Assembly (NCBI GenBank): GCA_008330645.1 | Contig: VLTN01000055.1 | Location: 62,001 to 126,000 of the forward strand | DNA length: 64,000 nt | DNA from: Cafeteria roenbergensis | Lineage: Eukaryota; Sar; Bigyra; Bicosoecida; Cafeteriaceae | Direction: 5' to 3' | In this document: in pieces, positions 51,987 through 60,847 of the stretch | How positions within the stretch are numbered: position 1 is the first letter of the stretch | Layout: every line of letters begins with the position of its first letter | Translations under genes and position numbers: made by a program | The notes under the pieces: model-generated | Seen by the model: only the letters and a program-made list of their open reading frames with translations | Told to the model about the DNA's origin: nothing | Databases searched by the model: none

Positions 51987-53588
51987 ATGAGTTCAATAAA
52001 CCCAAATGAATCAGGTAATACAAATATTGACCCAGACCCAGATCATCCAGTGTCTGAATGGTCATTCTATAAAGCAATGAGTAATGTCAATATAGATAAT
52101 AAAAACATTCAGAATGTCAATGGGTTAAGTGCAACCACTGGTGCTTTTTCATCAAATGTCAATGTTGGTGAAAATTTGAATGTAATCGGAAATTTAGTAG
52201 CAACAGGAACAACAACATTAAATGATGCTTTGACTGTGAATTCCTCAGCAGACATAACAGGTGATATTGATATAGGATCAGGAAATTTTACAGTTGCCGC
52301 AGCTTCTGGAAATACAATCATCGGGGGAACAGCAACAATAGGCGGTAATGTGGTAATTGATGGAGATTTAGAACTGCAAAACAATGCTAAATTTACTGTT
52401 AAAAACGAAGGATCAAATGACATAATTATGGAAGAAACAGAAGGAGAATACGGTTATGCATTGAATGCCAACGTTGGAGTAGGTGGTCCAGACTTTGGTC
52501 TGCAGGTTAATGGTAAGAATTCCTCAGGGGCATATGATGAAATAGCACGTTTTAATTCGAGTCAATCAGTTGATGGAAAATCTCTAAACATGAATAATAA
52601 CCCGATAAATAATGTAGGCGCGTTAAACATTAATGGAAATGTTGCGGCAAGTGGGAATATCACGGCTGGTAATAATAGTTCATCGCATCAATTTAATGGT
52701 GATTTTAAAATCGCTAAAACTGGGTCCGACGTAACTACAAATTTAATAGTTGCAGGCGGGAATAATGTATCTAATTTTTCGAATGTTAATTCTAATATAT
52801 TTTTATTAAATCGTGGTGGAGAATATCAAGTGGACAATTATCCAGATCTTAGAATCGCAAACACAATGAATACAACAACCCCTAATGCCAATGGAACTGA
52901 AATATCATTTCGTGTTGGCTCAAAAGCTTTATCTGCGGGTACGGGCGGTGCAATAACTGAGTCAACTATGATGCGATTCAACTGGACTGGTGATCCAAAC
53001 AACAATAATGCAGAATATTTTACTGAATTTATGCGTCCAGTGGTTATATCTGATCATTCATTAAATATAAATAATGGATCATTAAGTATAACTAATGGAA
53101 CAACTACATTAAATGGTTTGAATATGAATTCAAATAAAATTACAGACTGTGCAGATCCAACACTTGCTCAAGATGTAAGCACAAAGTTTTATACTGATAG
53201 TGTGGCACTCAATGGTTCAGGTGGTCAACTTACAATGAGTACAGGTGTAAATAATTTTACGATTAATCCTGAAGATGTGAGCCAATCCTATGTTTATAGA
53301 TTTTTAGGTCAATCTACATCACCCACATATACATTGAATATTACGATTGACAGTGCAGTATTTGATAAAAACGTTGAACTTACATTTATTGTCATTACTT
53401 ATCTCAATAACACAACCACAGTATCTATTGATACATCAAGTGGTGCCCTATTTAATAAAGCAGGAAATGAAGTAATTACAAAATCTACAAATGGCTTATC
53501 TAAAGTAACAGATAAGCGTTATATTGTGATTAAATGTATTTGTGTAGATGGTGATGGTTATTGTTATATTGCAAATGAAACAGATTAA
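51987..53588 (+). CDS. Fibre-like beta-repeat protein, 533 residues
   Basis: Residues 40-260 are built from repeats of the form N-V-x-G-N-L-x-V-x-G-x-T-T-L (for example VGENLNVIGNLVATGTTTL and GGTATIGGNVVIDGDLEL), a pattern seen in trimeric beta-helical shafts of phage tail fibres and in fibre-like proteins of algal viruses. The centre is Asn/Ser-rich; the last 120 residues (from INPEDVSQSYVYRFLG) look like a compact beta head with two Cys near the end. The likely role is receptor binding or virion decoration. It is the last gene before the nested retroelement. Confidence 0.65.
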   Translation: MSSINPNESGNTNIDPDPDHPVSEWSFYKAMSNVNIDNKNIQNVNGLSATTGAFSSNVNVGENLNVIGNLVATGTTTLNDALTVNSSADITGDIDIGSGNFTVAAASGNTIIGGTATIGGNVVIDGDLELQNNAKFTVKNEGSNDIIMEETEGEYGYALNANVGVGGPDFGLQVNGKNSSGAYDEIARFNSSQSVDGKSLNMNNNPINNVGALNINGNVAASGNITAGNNSSSHQFNGDFKIAKTGSDVTTNLIVAGGNNVSNFSNVNSNIFLLNRGGEYQVDNYPDLRIANTMNTTTPNANGTEISFRVGSKALSAGTGGAITESTMMRFNWTGDPNNNNAEYFTEFMRPVVISDHSLNINNGSLSITNGTTTLNGLNMNSNKITDCADPTLAQDVSTKFYTDSVALNGSGGQLTMSTGVNNFTINPEDVSQSYVYRFLGQSTSPTYTLNITIDSAVFDKNVELTFIVITYLNNTTTVSIDTSSGALFNKAGNEVITKSTNGLSKVTDKRYIVIKCICVDGDGYCYIANETD

Positions 53589-53606
53589 TCTTTTTTAAAT
53601 TATTTT

Positions 53607-53917
53607 GACAACAAGCCTGAAGAGGCTGAACACTGAGCTGAACGAATGACAACACATCCAGTCAAAGGGATTCCATATCCCGCGACAAGACCAGGCGGCG
53701 AAGAGGCGAACCGGAGGAGGGTGTCCTTCTCGCTGCAGAGCGGGGGAAAGCTCTGCCCAACGGGCGCGCGCGCAATCAGCACACCGGACGCAGGAACTCT
53801 CCCGTCCGTAACGGGAAACTCAGCGGCACGGCACTCGCCTGCCCTGATCAGTTATCCCACAGGGAATCAGCGACTCCGCATTCCCGCCGCGTTTGTGTGA
53901 CGCGCGCTTAAGCTTTT
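53607..53917 (+). repeat. Ngaro repeat A1
   Basis: A 311-base left terminal repeat, from GACAACAAGCCTGA to CTTAAGCTTTT, matched by A2 at 59507-59817. The 84-codon frame inside is present in both copies but is probably not a gene. The outer base G is shared with the flanking element sequence. Confidence 0.92.
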
Positions 53918-53923
53918 AGGCGC

Positions 53924-55831
53924 ATGGCAGCGGCAGCCCGAGTGGGTGCTGCGGCGGGTCCCGACGTGGACTCGGACACATGGACGGCGTTCCGAAGCGC
54001 GGTCCCGGGCCTCCCGGCCTCTTGGGGCGCGTTTGCGGCGCAGGAAGAGGTGCGGGAAGGACCCACTGCGGCCGAAAAGCAGTTCGGACTGGGGGCGTGG
54101 TTGGTCTGGCTTCGGCGGGCGCCGGGGCTGACCACGATCGCGCGGTCGGCGACCAACCGGAGCGTCCGCTCCTGGCTGTCGAACTGGGCGGCGGCCCTGG
54201 ACTCCGCGGCCGACGCGGACGCGCGCAGCCTGCTTATCGCCGGTTGGCTCTTAGCGCGCCAAATTGGCAGAGCCGAGGTCGACCAGTCGCTGCAGAGTTT
54301 GGCGGCGGCAATTCGGACGGACGAGGACTTCCTGGCGGCGCTCGCTTCCGGCGGCGGCCAGACGGCCGGGCTATCCGCGGAGCGGGCTCGGATCAAGCTC
54401 TTCTTAACGGTGCTGGGGGCAGTGGACGCTCGGACGGTTGACGCGCATCGGGCGGGGGCGGACGCGATGGCGCCGTCGACCGGCCCGGGTGCGCGTCCGA
54501 GTTCCCGGGGGTCAGAAGCCTCGGTGGGTGCTGGCATGAGCGCCGGCACGGAGGACACGGACAGCGTCCGAGGGGTGCTGGCACTGGACGGGGGCCCTCG
54601 CCACGCGGGGCGCCCCCCCTCGCCAGACAAGGCCGGCAGCGGGGGGTCTCGGGTGGAGCCGTCCGCGCGGCCCCGGGACCGCATGGCCTTGGTGGGAGCG
54701 GCGGTGGATCTGTCGTTCCGTGCGCAGTCGTCTCGCGTAGCGGCGTGGGGGGCGGCCGGCGTGCACCCGGACACGCTGCTGGTCGCCACGATGGTCCCGT
54801 TCGTCCCGGAAGGGGCCGCAACGGCGCGGGTGCCGGGAGCAGCCGCGGCGGCGGCGGTGATACGGGCCTCGGTGGCTTCAACTCGGGCTCCCCCCTGCGA
54901 CATGTCGGTGCTCCTGCGGGCGGCAGCGGCGTCCATCCGACGGCTGGTGGTCGCGGATGGGAGGCGCGCGCCGGGACATGTGCTCGCGATGGCGTCCAGC
55001 GTGGCAGAGGCGGTCGCGGCGCGGGCAGAGCGGTGCGCAGACGAGCGCATGCGTTGGGAGTTGCACCTCGGAGAGGAGGCCGACTCCCAGGCGGTGATGA
55101 ATCTGCACGACGCTATGGTCCTCCAGGAGTCACTGCCGGGCATGCGCGCTGTGGCAGCGGCGTTCTTCCACGAGGGGGACGCGCTGGGCTACATGGCGCT
55201 GATGTGCGCGATTCTCGTGTGGGGCGGGGCCGTCGAGTGTCGGGACCCGGCAGTGCGGGGGGCCCTCGAGGGGCTCGGCCTCTCCGTGTCGCTATCCCTT
55301 CCCTGGGGACCGCTTGGCTCTTATTCGAGGGAGGGGATCAGCCTGGCAAGGTCTGCGCGGCTAGAGGCGCTCCTGGCGAGGATGCCGTCGAGGCTGGCCG
55401 GCGCGGCCCGCCCGGCGGGCGTTAGCCGCGGGCCGGGGCGGGCGCCCCCCGCACACCCCTCGCAGCACGGATGGACGGGCGAGGCGGAGACGAGGCCCCG
55501 GGAAAGAAGGGCGCGGTCCCCCGGGGACGGGACCCGGGGCCCCAACATCACGGCTGCCATGAAGCGGAGTGTCGGTCTGAGCCCGATGGAGGCGTCGGCA
55601 GCGCTTACCGGCGATCCAGAAGCGGTGTTCTGGATGGTGGTGGCCAAGGCAGCTCCTAAGCGGCGCCTGGGTGTGTTGCAGCGCTGTGTCCGGGACGCTG
55701 GCGGGGACTCGCGTCCCGCCGCGATGTGGGCTCGCCTTCGGGACGAAGGGGCCTGTACCGCATCCTCGTTGGACGAGGTTCTGAACGGGCTGCCGAAGCA
55801 GCGGAGGCAGAGTTTTGGAGGGCCTTTGTGA
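53924..55831 (+). CDS. Ngaro ORF1, gag-like
   Basis: 635 residues starting seven bases after A1. It is Ala/Arg/Gly-rich with a helical N-terminal half; no zinc knuckle was noticed. By position it is the gag-like ORF1 of Ngaro elements, which is poorly conserved across the group. It overlaps ORF2 by about 100 bases in another frame. Confidence 0.7.
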   Translation: MAAAARVGAAAGPDVDSDTWTAFRSAVPGLPASWGAFAAQEEVREGPTAAEKQFGLGAWLVWLRRAPGLTTIARSATNRSVRSWLSNWAAALDSAADADARSLLIAGWLLARQIGRAEVDQSLQSLAAAIRTDEDFLAALASGGGQTAGLSAERARIKLFLTVLGAVDARTVDAHRAGADAMAPSTGPGARPSSRGSEASVGAGMSAGTEDTDSVRGVLALDGGPRHAGRPPSPDKAGSGGSRVEPSARPRDRMALVGAAVDLSFRAQSSRVAAWGAAGVHPDTLLVATMVPFVPEGAATARVPGAAAAAAVIRASVASTRAPPCDMSVLLRAAAASIRRLVVADGRRAPGHVLAMASSVAEAVAARAERCADERMRWELHLGEEADSQAVMNLHDAMVLQESLPGMRAVAAAFFHEGDALGYMALMCAILVWGGAVECRDPAVRGALEGLGLSVSLSLPWGPLGSYSREGISLARSARLEALLARMPSRLAGAARPAGVSRGPGRAPPAHPSQHGWTGEAETRPRERRARSPGDGTRGPNITAAMKRSVGLSPMEASAALTGDPEAVFWMVVAKAAPKRRLGVLQRCVRDAGGDSRPAAMWARLRDEGACTASSLDEVLNGLPKQRRQSFGGPL

Positions 55832-58179
55832 GTGGGCAACGCGCGCACAAAGGCGATCAGCGGCGGAAGGCACCCCCGGAGGAGGGGGGTCTTCCCGTGT
55901 CGTTGCCTCCAACCTCACGCGACCGGGCACACGCCTCACAGCGTCCGGGTCAGTCGGGAAGGCGGAAGCGGCCGGATGAGGATGCGGCCGTGGCGGCCCG
56001 ATACCGGGCGGCGCTTCGAAGGCCAGCCCCTGGCCCGGACTCCCTCGCCCAGCGAGTGTCGCGAAGTGGAACGAGCTGGGCGAAAGTCACCGAGCCGTCT
56101 CTTCTGTACGCCCGGGCGCAGGCCCTGCTCGCGGCGTGCGGGATGGACGCGGAAGTGGTGGACCCGGATGTGTTGGAAAAGTGGCTGGGCACTCTAGCTG
56201 CCCAGGGCGCACTGAAGGGTCCGGTGGAGCAGGCAATGGCGCAGGCGAACTGTCCTGCGGCGTTCGCGGAAGGCGGATTTATGCATACACTCGGGGCTTT
56301 TCCCGTTGTGGCGGGCATGGAGCCGGCAGGCGGCCCGTGCATAAATCCCGTGGAGGTTCTTCGCAGGTTGCGGGGCACTTCTTCGGTGGGATGGCGGCAC
56401 GCGTTTGCAGTGGGTTTACTAGGAGTTAGTGCGGAACTCTCCGCTCCGGTAACGTCCTTCGAAGCGCGGCCGAACAAGGCGCCGGATGTAGAAGGCGCGG
56501 CGGAGGCCATGGAGGCCCTCGTGCGCCGGGACATAGAACGGGGGTGGCTCTCCCCCTGGCCGAAGGGGGTGGCGCCGCCCCCACACAGCCCCCTATCATG
56601 CGTCCCCAAGTCGAATGGGCGGTTTCGCCTGATCTGTGACGACAGTTCTAGAGACAAGGGCGGTCGTCTCCGGGGCCCGAACGGGCTGGCCCGGACACAG
56701 GTGATGCCGTTTCCAGTCACTACGGATGCGTTGCGAGTGGCGGCATGGCTGCGTCGTGTGTCGGCGGGTCAGGAGGGCCGGCCGGTCTTCCTGTGGGCTC
56801 TTGACGCAGAAACGGCCTACAGGAGAATGGCGCTGGGAGGAGCGGCGCGGGGAGCCACGTGCGTGGTGTGGAAAGGCACGCGCTACGCGGTGACCAGAGC
56901 GAGCATGGGAAGCGTTTGGTCGGCAAGCGCCTTGAATCTCATCATGGTGGCGGTGGTAACGTCACTGCGCAGTGAGCGAGGCAGTGGTCTGGCGTACTGT
57001 GACGACTCCATCTGGGCGCTGCGAGGGACTCGGCAGCAAGCCGAGGCCTTTCGCGAGAGAGCGATCGCTACTCTGCAAGCGATCGGGCTTCCGGTAGCGC
57101 GAGAGAAGCTGCTCCCGTGCGCGCACTTTGTGGACTGGATCGGGCTGCGGGTGAGCGCGGTGGCACACCCACCCACCGTCGCGTTCACTCCGAGCATGGC
57201 AGATGCGCTGGAGACAGACCTTGCCAAGATCCGGGAGGGCGCTTCTATGGCGGTGGACAAACTGCGCTCCGTGCTGGGTCGGCTGGCATGGCTGGCGGCG
57301 GTTATGAGCCCCGCGCGCCTGTGGCTTAGGCGGCTGTGGCAGGTGGCGCGGGAGAGCTCGGCGGGTTCCGCGCGGTTCTCGGCGGCGCACGAGCGGGCGG
57401 CTGGGGCCTTGCGGAAGTGGTTTGTGCGCCCCGTGTGGCGGGTGGATGACATCGGGCGCCGGCAGAGCCTGGACGATCACCCGCGGTTCGTGGTGGTCTC
57501 GGACGCCTCCGGGCGACAGGGAGGCGCAGTGATTCTCGATCTCGCTACGACGGTGAACGGGCGGCTAGCGGACGGGCGCGTGGGCAGAGGGGTGCGAGCC
57601 ACGGCGTTGCGCGTCAGGTATTCGGCGCCGATCCCGCAGTCGGCCAGGTCGGAGCTGGTGACCGCGGTGTCTGCGGTGCAGTGGGTCGCGTCTGCGGCGT
57701 GTAACGAGACGGTGCTGTTCCTCAGCGATTCGACAGCGGCAGGCGCGGCGCTGCGAGGCAGGGCCGCGGCGAAGGCGAGGCACGCCGACCAGGCAGGCGA
57801 GGCCTTGGCGGAGGTACTGTTGCGCAAACGCATTTTTGTGCACAGCAGGTTCATCCCGGGGGCGGACAACAAGGCCGCGGACTGGCTTTCGAGAGAAGCG
57901 CTGGCCAAGCAACGGGCCGCGTGGCAGAGCTCTGCCGAGTGGGCGGCAGGCTTGCAGCACATCTGGCGGCTTGCGGGGCCGCTAAGGCGCGGGCCGGCGG
58001 AGGGCATCCTCCTCGAACCAGTTTGGCGAACGGTGGACGCAGATGCGCAGTGGTTCGGCACGGAAACCGGAGGCGGGGACGCGGACCGGGCGTGCGGGGA
58101 GCAGCGCACGTGCGGGTCGCGCGAGCCGGCCGGCCGCGGCGGCAGCCGCGGCTCCGGACGAACCAACCAACCTCTTTGA
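55726..58179 (+). CDS. Ngaro ORF2, reverse transcriptase and RNase H
   Basis: The open frame spans 817 codons. The reverse transcriptase region has the palm motifs LSCVPKSNGRFRLICDDSS, FLWALDAETAYRRM and the active-site YCDD (about codon 424). RNase H follows (VVVSDASGRQGGAVILDL near codon 590, then FLSDSTAAGAAL and GADNKAADWLSR). The frame opens without an early ATG and overlaps ORF1, so its expression probably depends on the coupled or alternative translation that DIRS/Ngaro elements use. It overlaps ORF3 by 137 bases. Confidence 0.92.
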   Translation: MGSPSGRRGLYRILVGRGSERAAEAAEAEFWRAFVSGQRAHKGDQRRKAPPEEGGLPVSLPPTSRDRAHASQRPGQSGRRKRPDEDAAVAARYRAALRRPAPGPDSLAQRVSRSGTSWAKVTEPSLLYARAQALLAACGMDAEVVDPDVLEKWLGTLAAQGALKGPVEQAMAQANCPAAFAEGGFMHTLGAFPVVAGMEPAGGPCINPVEVLRRLRGTSSVGWRHAFAVGLLGVSAELSAPVTSFEARPNKAPDVEGAAEAMEALVRRDIERGWLSPWPKGVAPPPHSPLSCVPKSNGRFRLICDDSSRDKGGRLRGPNGLARTQVMPFPVTTDALRVAAWLRRVSAGQEGRPVFLWALDAETAYRRMALGGAARGATCVVWKGTRYAVTRASMGSVWSASALNLIMVAVVTSLRSERGSGLAYCDDSIWALRGTRQQAEAFRERAIATLQAIGLPVAREKLLPCAHFVDWIGLRVSAVAHPPTVAFTPSMADALETDLAKIREGASMAVDKLRSVLGRLAWLAAVMSPARLWLRRLWQVARESSAGSARFSAAHERAAGALRKWFVRPVWRVDDIGRRQSLDDHPRFVVVSDASGRQGGAVILDLATTVNGRLADGRVGRGVRATALRVRYSAPIPQSARSELVTAVSAVQWVASAACNETVLFLSDSTAAGAALRGRAAAKARHADQAGEALAEVLLRKRIFVHSRFIPGADNKAADWLSREALAKQRAAWQSSAEWAAGLQHIWRLAGPLRRGPAEGILLEPVWRTVDADAQWFGTETGGGDADRACGEQRTCGSREPAGRGGSRGSGRTNQPL

Positions 58180-59248
58180 CGTGGTTGGGGCGGACCGGAC
58201 TTGGGCCGGGCTAGAGGCGTTTTGCGACGCCCTAGCCTGGGCGATGGCGTACCACCTGGGGGTCGGCAAGAGCGTCCCGCCCCGGCTTTGGCGCGAGCTC
58301 CCCGAGACGCACGGGGCAGCTTGGGGGCGGGCCCTCGCGCTGGCCAACCCCTCGACGAAGCGCGTGGGCGCGTTGTCGGCGGTGCGATGGTATTGCCGTG
58401 TTTCACGGGCGGGGAGACGGGCGTTCCCCCCTCGGCACGGGATGGCGGATGACTGTGCGGGCCTTATCGCCGGCATGGCTTGCCGAGGGGTGTGCGAGCT
58501 GGCGCCCAGCACCAGGGCGACCTACATTGCGTCGGTGCGGGCGGTGGCAGTGCGGTGTCTGGGCGAGGTGGAGGATCGCGCTACGAGGTGCTGGCCCCTC
58601 CTCAGTGCCAGGGCCATGGCGTGGGCGGCCCCGCGGGTGGACACGCGGCCAGCAGTGGCAGCCGAGGCGTTTGAGGCAGCGGTGCGGGACAGGACCGCAC
58701 CAAGGGCGGTGCGGATGGCGCTGGGGTTCGCGTGGGACACGGTGTCCCGGTGCTCCGATATCGTGGACGAGGCCCGGGGTCATGGGACGTCAGCCCGGGG
58801 ACCGGTGCTGCTGAGGCAGATGCAGGTCCGGCCGGACCCCGGAGGCGGCTTCGCCGTGGAGCTGGTCACGAGGACCAAGACGTCCAGAGGCCGGGCGGTG
58901 CGGATTGTGGCGCACACGAGGCGCGGATCCCCGGCGACGCACCCGAGGAGGATGGGGTCGGCCCGGGTGTTGGCGAAGTGGCTGGGCGATCGCCGGGCGG
59001 CGGGGGCGGACGAGGAGGAGCCACTGTGGCGCAAGTCGAGCGGGGAGGCGGTTGTGACGGAGGATATCGTGGCCCTGCTGCAACGGCACACGCACGAACG
59101 AGTGTCGAGGCATTCCATCCGGATCGGGTCAGCGTCGGCAGCGGTGGCGGCAGGGCTGTCGGTGGCCGCGCTGGCCACCTTGGGCGGTTGGCAGAGCCAG
59201 GAGGTGTGCAGGCAGTACGTGCGGCAGGCGCTGGGGGGGCACGTGTGA
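58043..59248 (+). CDS. Ngaro ORF3, tyrosine recombinase
   Basis: 401 residues. The C-terminal catalytic domain shows the expected order: Arg in AWDTVSRCSDIVDEA (about 236), HSIR at 357-360, a Trp in LGGWQS, and the nucleophile Tyr392 in CRQYVRQ. In DIRS/Ngaro elements this enzyme integrates a circular DNA intermediate, which explains the missing target-site duplication. The ATG lies inside the end of ORF2. Confidence 0.92.
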   Translation: MRSGSARKPEAGTRTGRAGSSARAGRASRPAAAAAAAPDEPTNLFDVVGADRTWAGLEAFCDALAWAMAYHLGVGKSVPPRLWRELPETHGAAWGRALALANPSTKRVGALSAVRWYCRVSRAGRRAFPPRHGMADDCAGLIAGMACRGVCELAPSTRATYIASVRAVAVRCLGEVEDRATRCWPLLSARAMAWAAPRVDTRPAVAAEAFEAAVRDRTAPRAVRMALGFAWDTVSRCSDIVDEARGHGTSARGPVLLRQMQVRPDPGGGFAVELVTRTKTSRGRAVRIVAHTRRGSPATHPRRMGSARVLAKWLGDRRAAGADEEEPLWRKSSGEAVVTEDIVALLQRHTHERVSRHSIRIGSASAAVAAGLSVAALATLGGWQSQEVCRQYVRQALGGHV

Positions 59249-59350
59249 GCCCCGCGGGCGGCCTGCGCGCGCGGCGAAAGGGGATGAGGAGAGCAACAGG
59301 CAGCTCTGCTGCGCCCCGGTTGGTATCGTATGGCGAATGGGACAGGCGGA

Positions 59351-59506
59351 GGGCAGACGCGGCTCTGCCCGCCGGGTGGAGGGCTCTACCAAGCAGAGCC
59401 CACTTGCCATACTCGGGGACCTACCCCCAGTCACGATCCCGGGTGAGAGGGGGCGACGACGAGCTCGGACACTCGCACACCCGCAATAGAAAACGATACG
59501 AGCTCA
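59351..59506 (+). repeat. Ngaro repeat B1
   Basis: A 156-base repeat beginning GGGCAGACGCGG and ending at the start of A2. Its second copy, B2, lies at 59837-59992. Confidence 0.9.
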
Positions 59507-59817
59507 GACAACAAGCCTGAAGAGGCTGAACACTGAGCTGAACGAATGACAACACATCCAGTCAAAGGGATTCCATATCCCGCGACAAGACCAGGCGGCG
59601 AAGAGGCGAACCGGAGGAGGGTGTCCTTCTCGCTGCAGAGCGGGGGAAAGCTCTGCCCAACGGGCGCGCGCGCAATCAGCACACCGGACGCAGGAACTCT
59701 CCCGTCCGTAACGGGAAACTCAGCGGCACGGCACTCGCCTGCCCTGATCAGTTATCCCACAGGGAATCAGCGACTCCGCATTCCCGCCGCGTTTGTGTGA
59801 CGCGCGCTTAAGCTTTT
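59507..59817 (+). repeat. Ngaro repeat A2
   Basis: Internal copy of A1, offset by 5,900 bases and without differences that I can see. In Ngaro elements A2 and B1 template the regeneration of both ends during replication. Confidence 0.92.
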
Positions 59818-59836
59818 CCCAGCCCACCCGCCCCGC

Positions 59837-59992
59837 GGGCAGACGCGGCTCTGCCCGCCGGGTGGAGGGCTCTACCAAGCAGAGCCCACTTGCCATACTC
59901 GGGGACCTACCCCCAGTCACGATCCCGGGTGAGAGGGGGCGACGACGAGCTCGGACACTCGCACACCCGCAATAGAAAACGATACGAGCTCA
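59837..59992 (+). repeat. Ngaro repeat B2
   Basis: The terminal B copy, ending CGATACGAGCTCAG at the junction with the virus-like element. A 19-base spacer separates it from A2. Confidence 0.9.
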
Positions 59993-59993
59993 G

Positions 59994-60034
59994 TCAAAAG
60001 CAATTTGATTTAGATTAAAAATCTAAACCAAATT
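59994..60034 (+). promoter_or_regulatory. Promoter unit of the packaging ATPase, abutted by the Ngaro
   Basis: TCAAAAGC then an inverted repeat (60002-60016 and 60020-60034, 14 of 15 pairs, loop AAA) with TCTA at 60022-60025, 11 bases before the ATG at 60037. It is the right part of the unit found whole at 51935-51982. The left part (ATTATTTTG) lies at the other side of the Ngaro near 53,599-53,607. Confidence 0.75.
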
Positions 60035-60036
60035 AT

Positions 60037-60822
60037 ATGCCTCTCGATAGAAAGGTGATTCCCAGTGAGGGAATAGATAAGAGGAGTATAAAGAAATTCG
60101 ACAAACTCAGTGCAAGTGATGTATTACCATTCCCGAGTGGTTTCTTAATTCTCATTCAAGGCTCGGTTGGTTCAGGTAAAAGCTCATTGTTATGGTCGAT
60201 TGTAAATGGATACCAAGAGAAGAATTACTTTGATTTGATCGTCATATACAACGCATGCAGTGACTCATTCGCCACATGGTCTCAGCTTGAGAATGATCAT
60301 ACCACAGTTGAGGTTGTAGGAAAGTATGACCCTGAGGAAATGCAGGAGTTCATTGATGAAATAGATGAGATACAACAGAAAAGAAGGGATGAAAAGAAAA
60401 GACCATATCATATCCTCATGATCCTTGATGATATGGTGACCTCAGCAATAAGTCGCAAGGGAACAACTACAGTGTTTGATCAATTGGTCCTCAACAGACG
60501 TCATTTAGGTGTGAATATCATCATCACGTCTCAACAGTATAATATTCTCAATCCCAGCATCAGAGGTAACAATCTGAGTCATTTCTTACTCCTGAAGGGA
60601 AATGCCAGAGACATAAAGATGGCAAGTAATGAGCATAACGCTGGTCAAATCACTGAGGATGAGTTTGTGAGGATGTATAACATGGTGAAGAAGAGAGACA
60701 AATATGGATTCCTGTGTGTTGATTATAAAGAGTCACCTGACAAACGTTTCAAGGTAGGGTTTAATGAAGTGATAAAACCAATGGTTTCAGTGAAGGAAGA
60801 AGAGGTTCTCATTGAAGAATAA
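60037..60822 (+). CDS. FtsK/HerA-type DNA-packaging ATPase
   Basis: 261 residues. Walker A is QGSVGSGKSSL (about residues 41-51) and Walker B is YHILMILDDM (about 124-133), followed by a conserved NRRHLGVNIIITSQQYN segment typical of the A32-like packaging ATPases of Polintons, virophages and large DNA viruses, which pump the genome into the capsid. Length is normal for the family. It is followed by the small gene at 60848 and the capsid gene, the usual morphogenesis cluster. The Ngaro ends 43 bases before its ATG and keeps the hairpin/TCTA part of its promoter but not the upstream part. Confidence 0.92.
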   Translation: MPLDRKVIPSEGIDKRSIKKFDKLSASDVLPFPSGFLILIQGSVGSGKSSLLWSIVNGYQEKNYFDLIVIYNACSDSFATWSQLENDHTTVEVVGKYDPEEMQEFIDEIDEIQQKRRDEKKRPYHILMILDDMVTSAISRKGTTTVFDQLVLNRRHLGVNIIITSQQYNILNPSIRGNNLSHFLLLKGNARDIKMASNEHNAGQITEDEFVRMYNMVKKRDKYGFLCVDYKESPDKRFKVGFNEVIKPMVSVKEEEVLIEE

Positions 60823-60847
60823 AAAATCTCACATTAGTTTATTATTA

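Larger units (their letters stand above)
53607..59993 (+). mobile_element. Ngaro-type (DIRS-like) tyrosine-recombinase retrotransposon, nested
   Basis: A 6.4-kb GC-rich island inside the AT-rich element. It has the split-direct-repeat layout A1-ORFs-B1-A2-B2 of Ngaro elements, three overlapping frames (gag-like, reverse transcriptase/RNase H, tyrosine recombinase), no long terminal repeats of the LTR type and no target-site duplication. A1 and A2, and B1 and B2, look identical when read side by side, so the insertion is recent. It looks whole: no breaks were noticed in the three frames. Its composition resembles the host genome rather than the virus-like element, as expected for a resident host retrotransposon family. 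Confidence 0.93.

Noticed and set aside
53646-53900. 84-codon frame inside Ngaro repeat A, present twice
   Set aside because: It lies within the terminal repeat, is preserved only because the repeats are identical, and has no protein-like features.
53590-60000. Target-site duplication flanking the Ngaro
   Set aside because: Only a single shared G is found at the two junctions, which is expected for tyrosine-recombinase integration and not a duplication.
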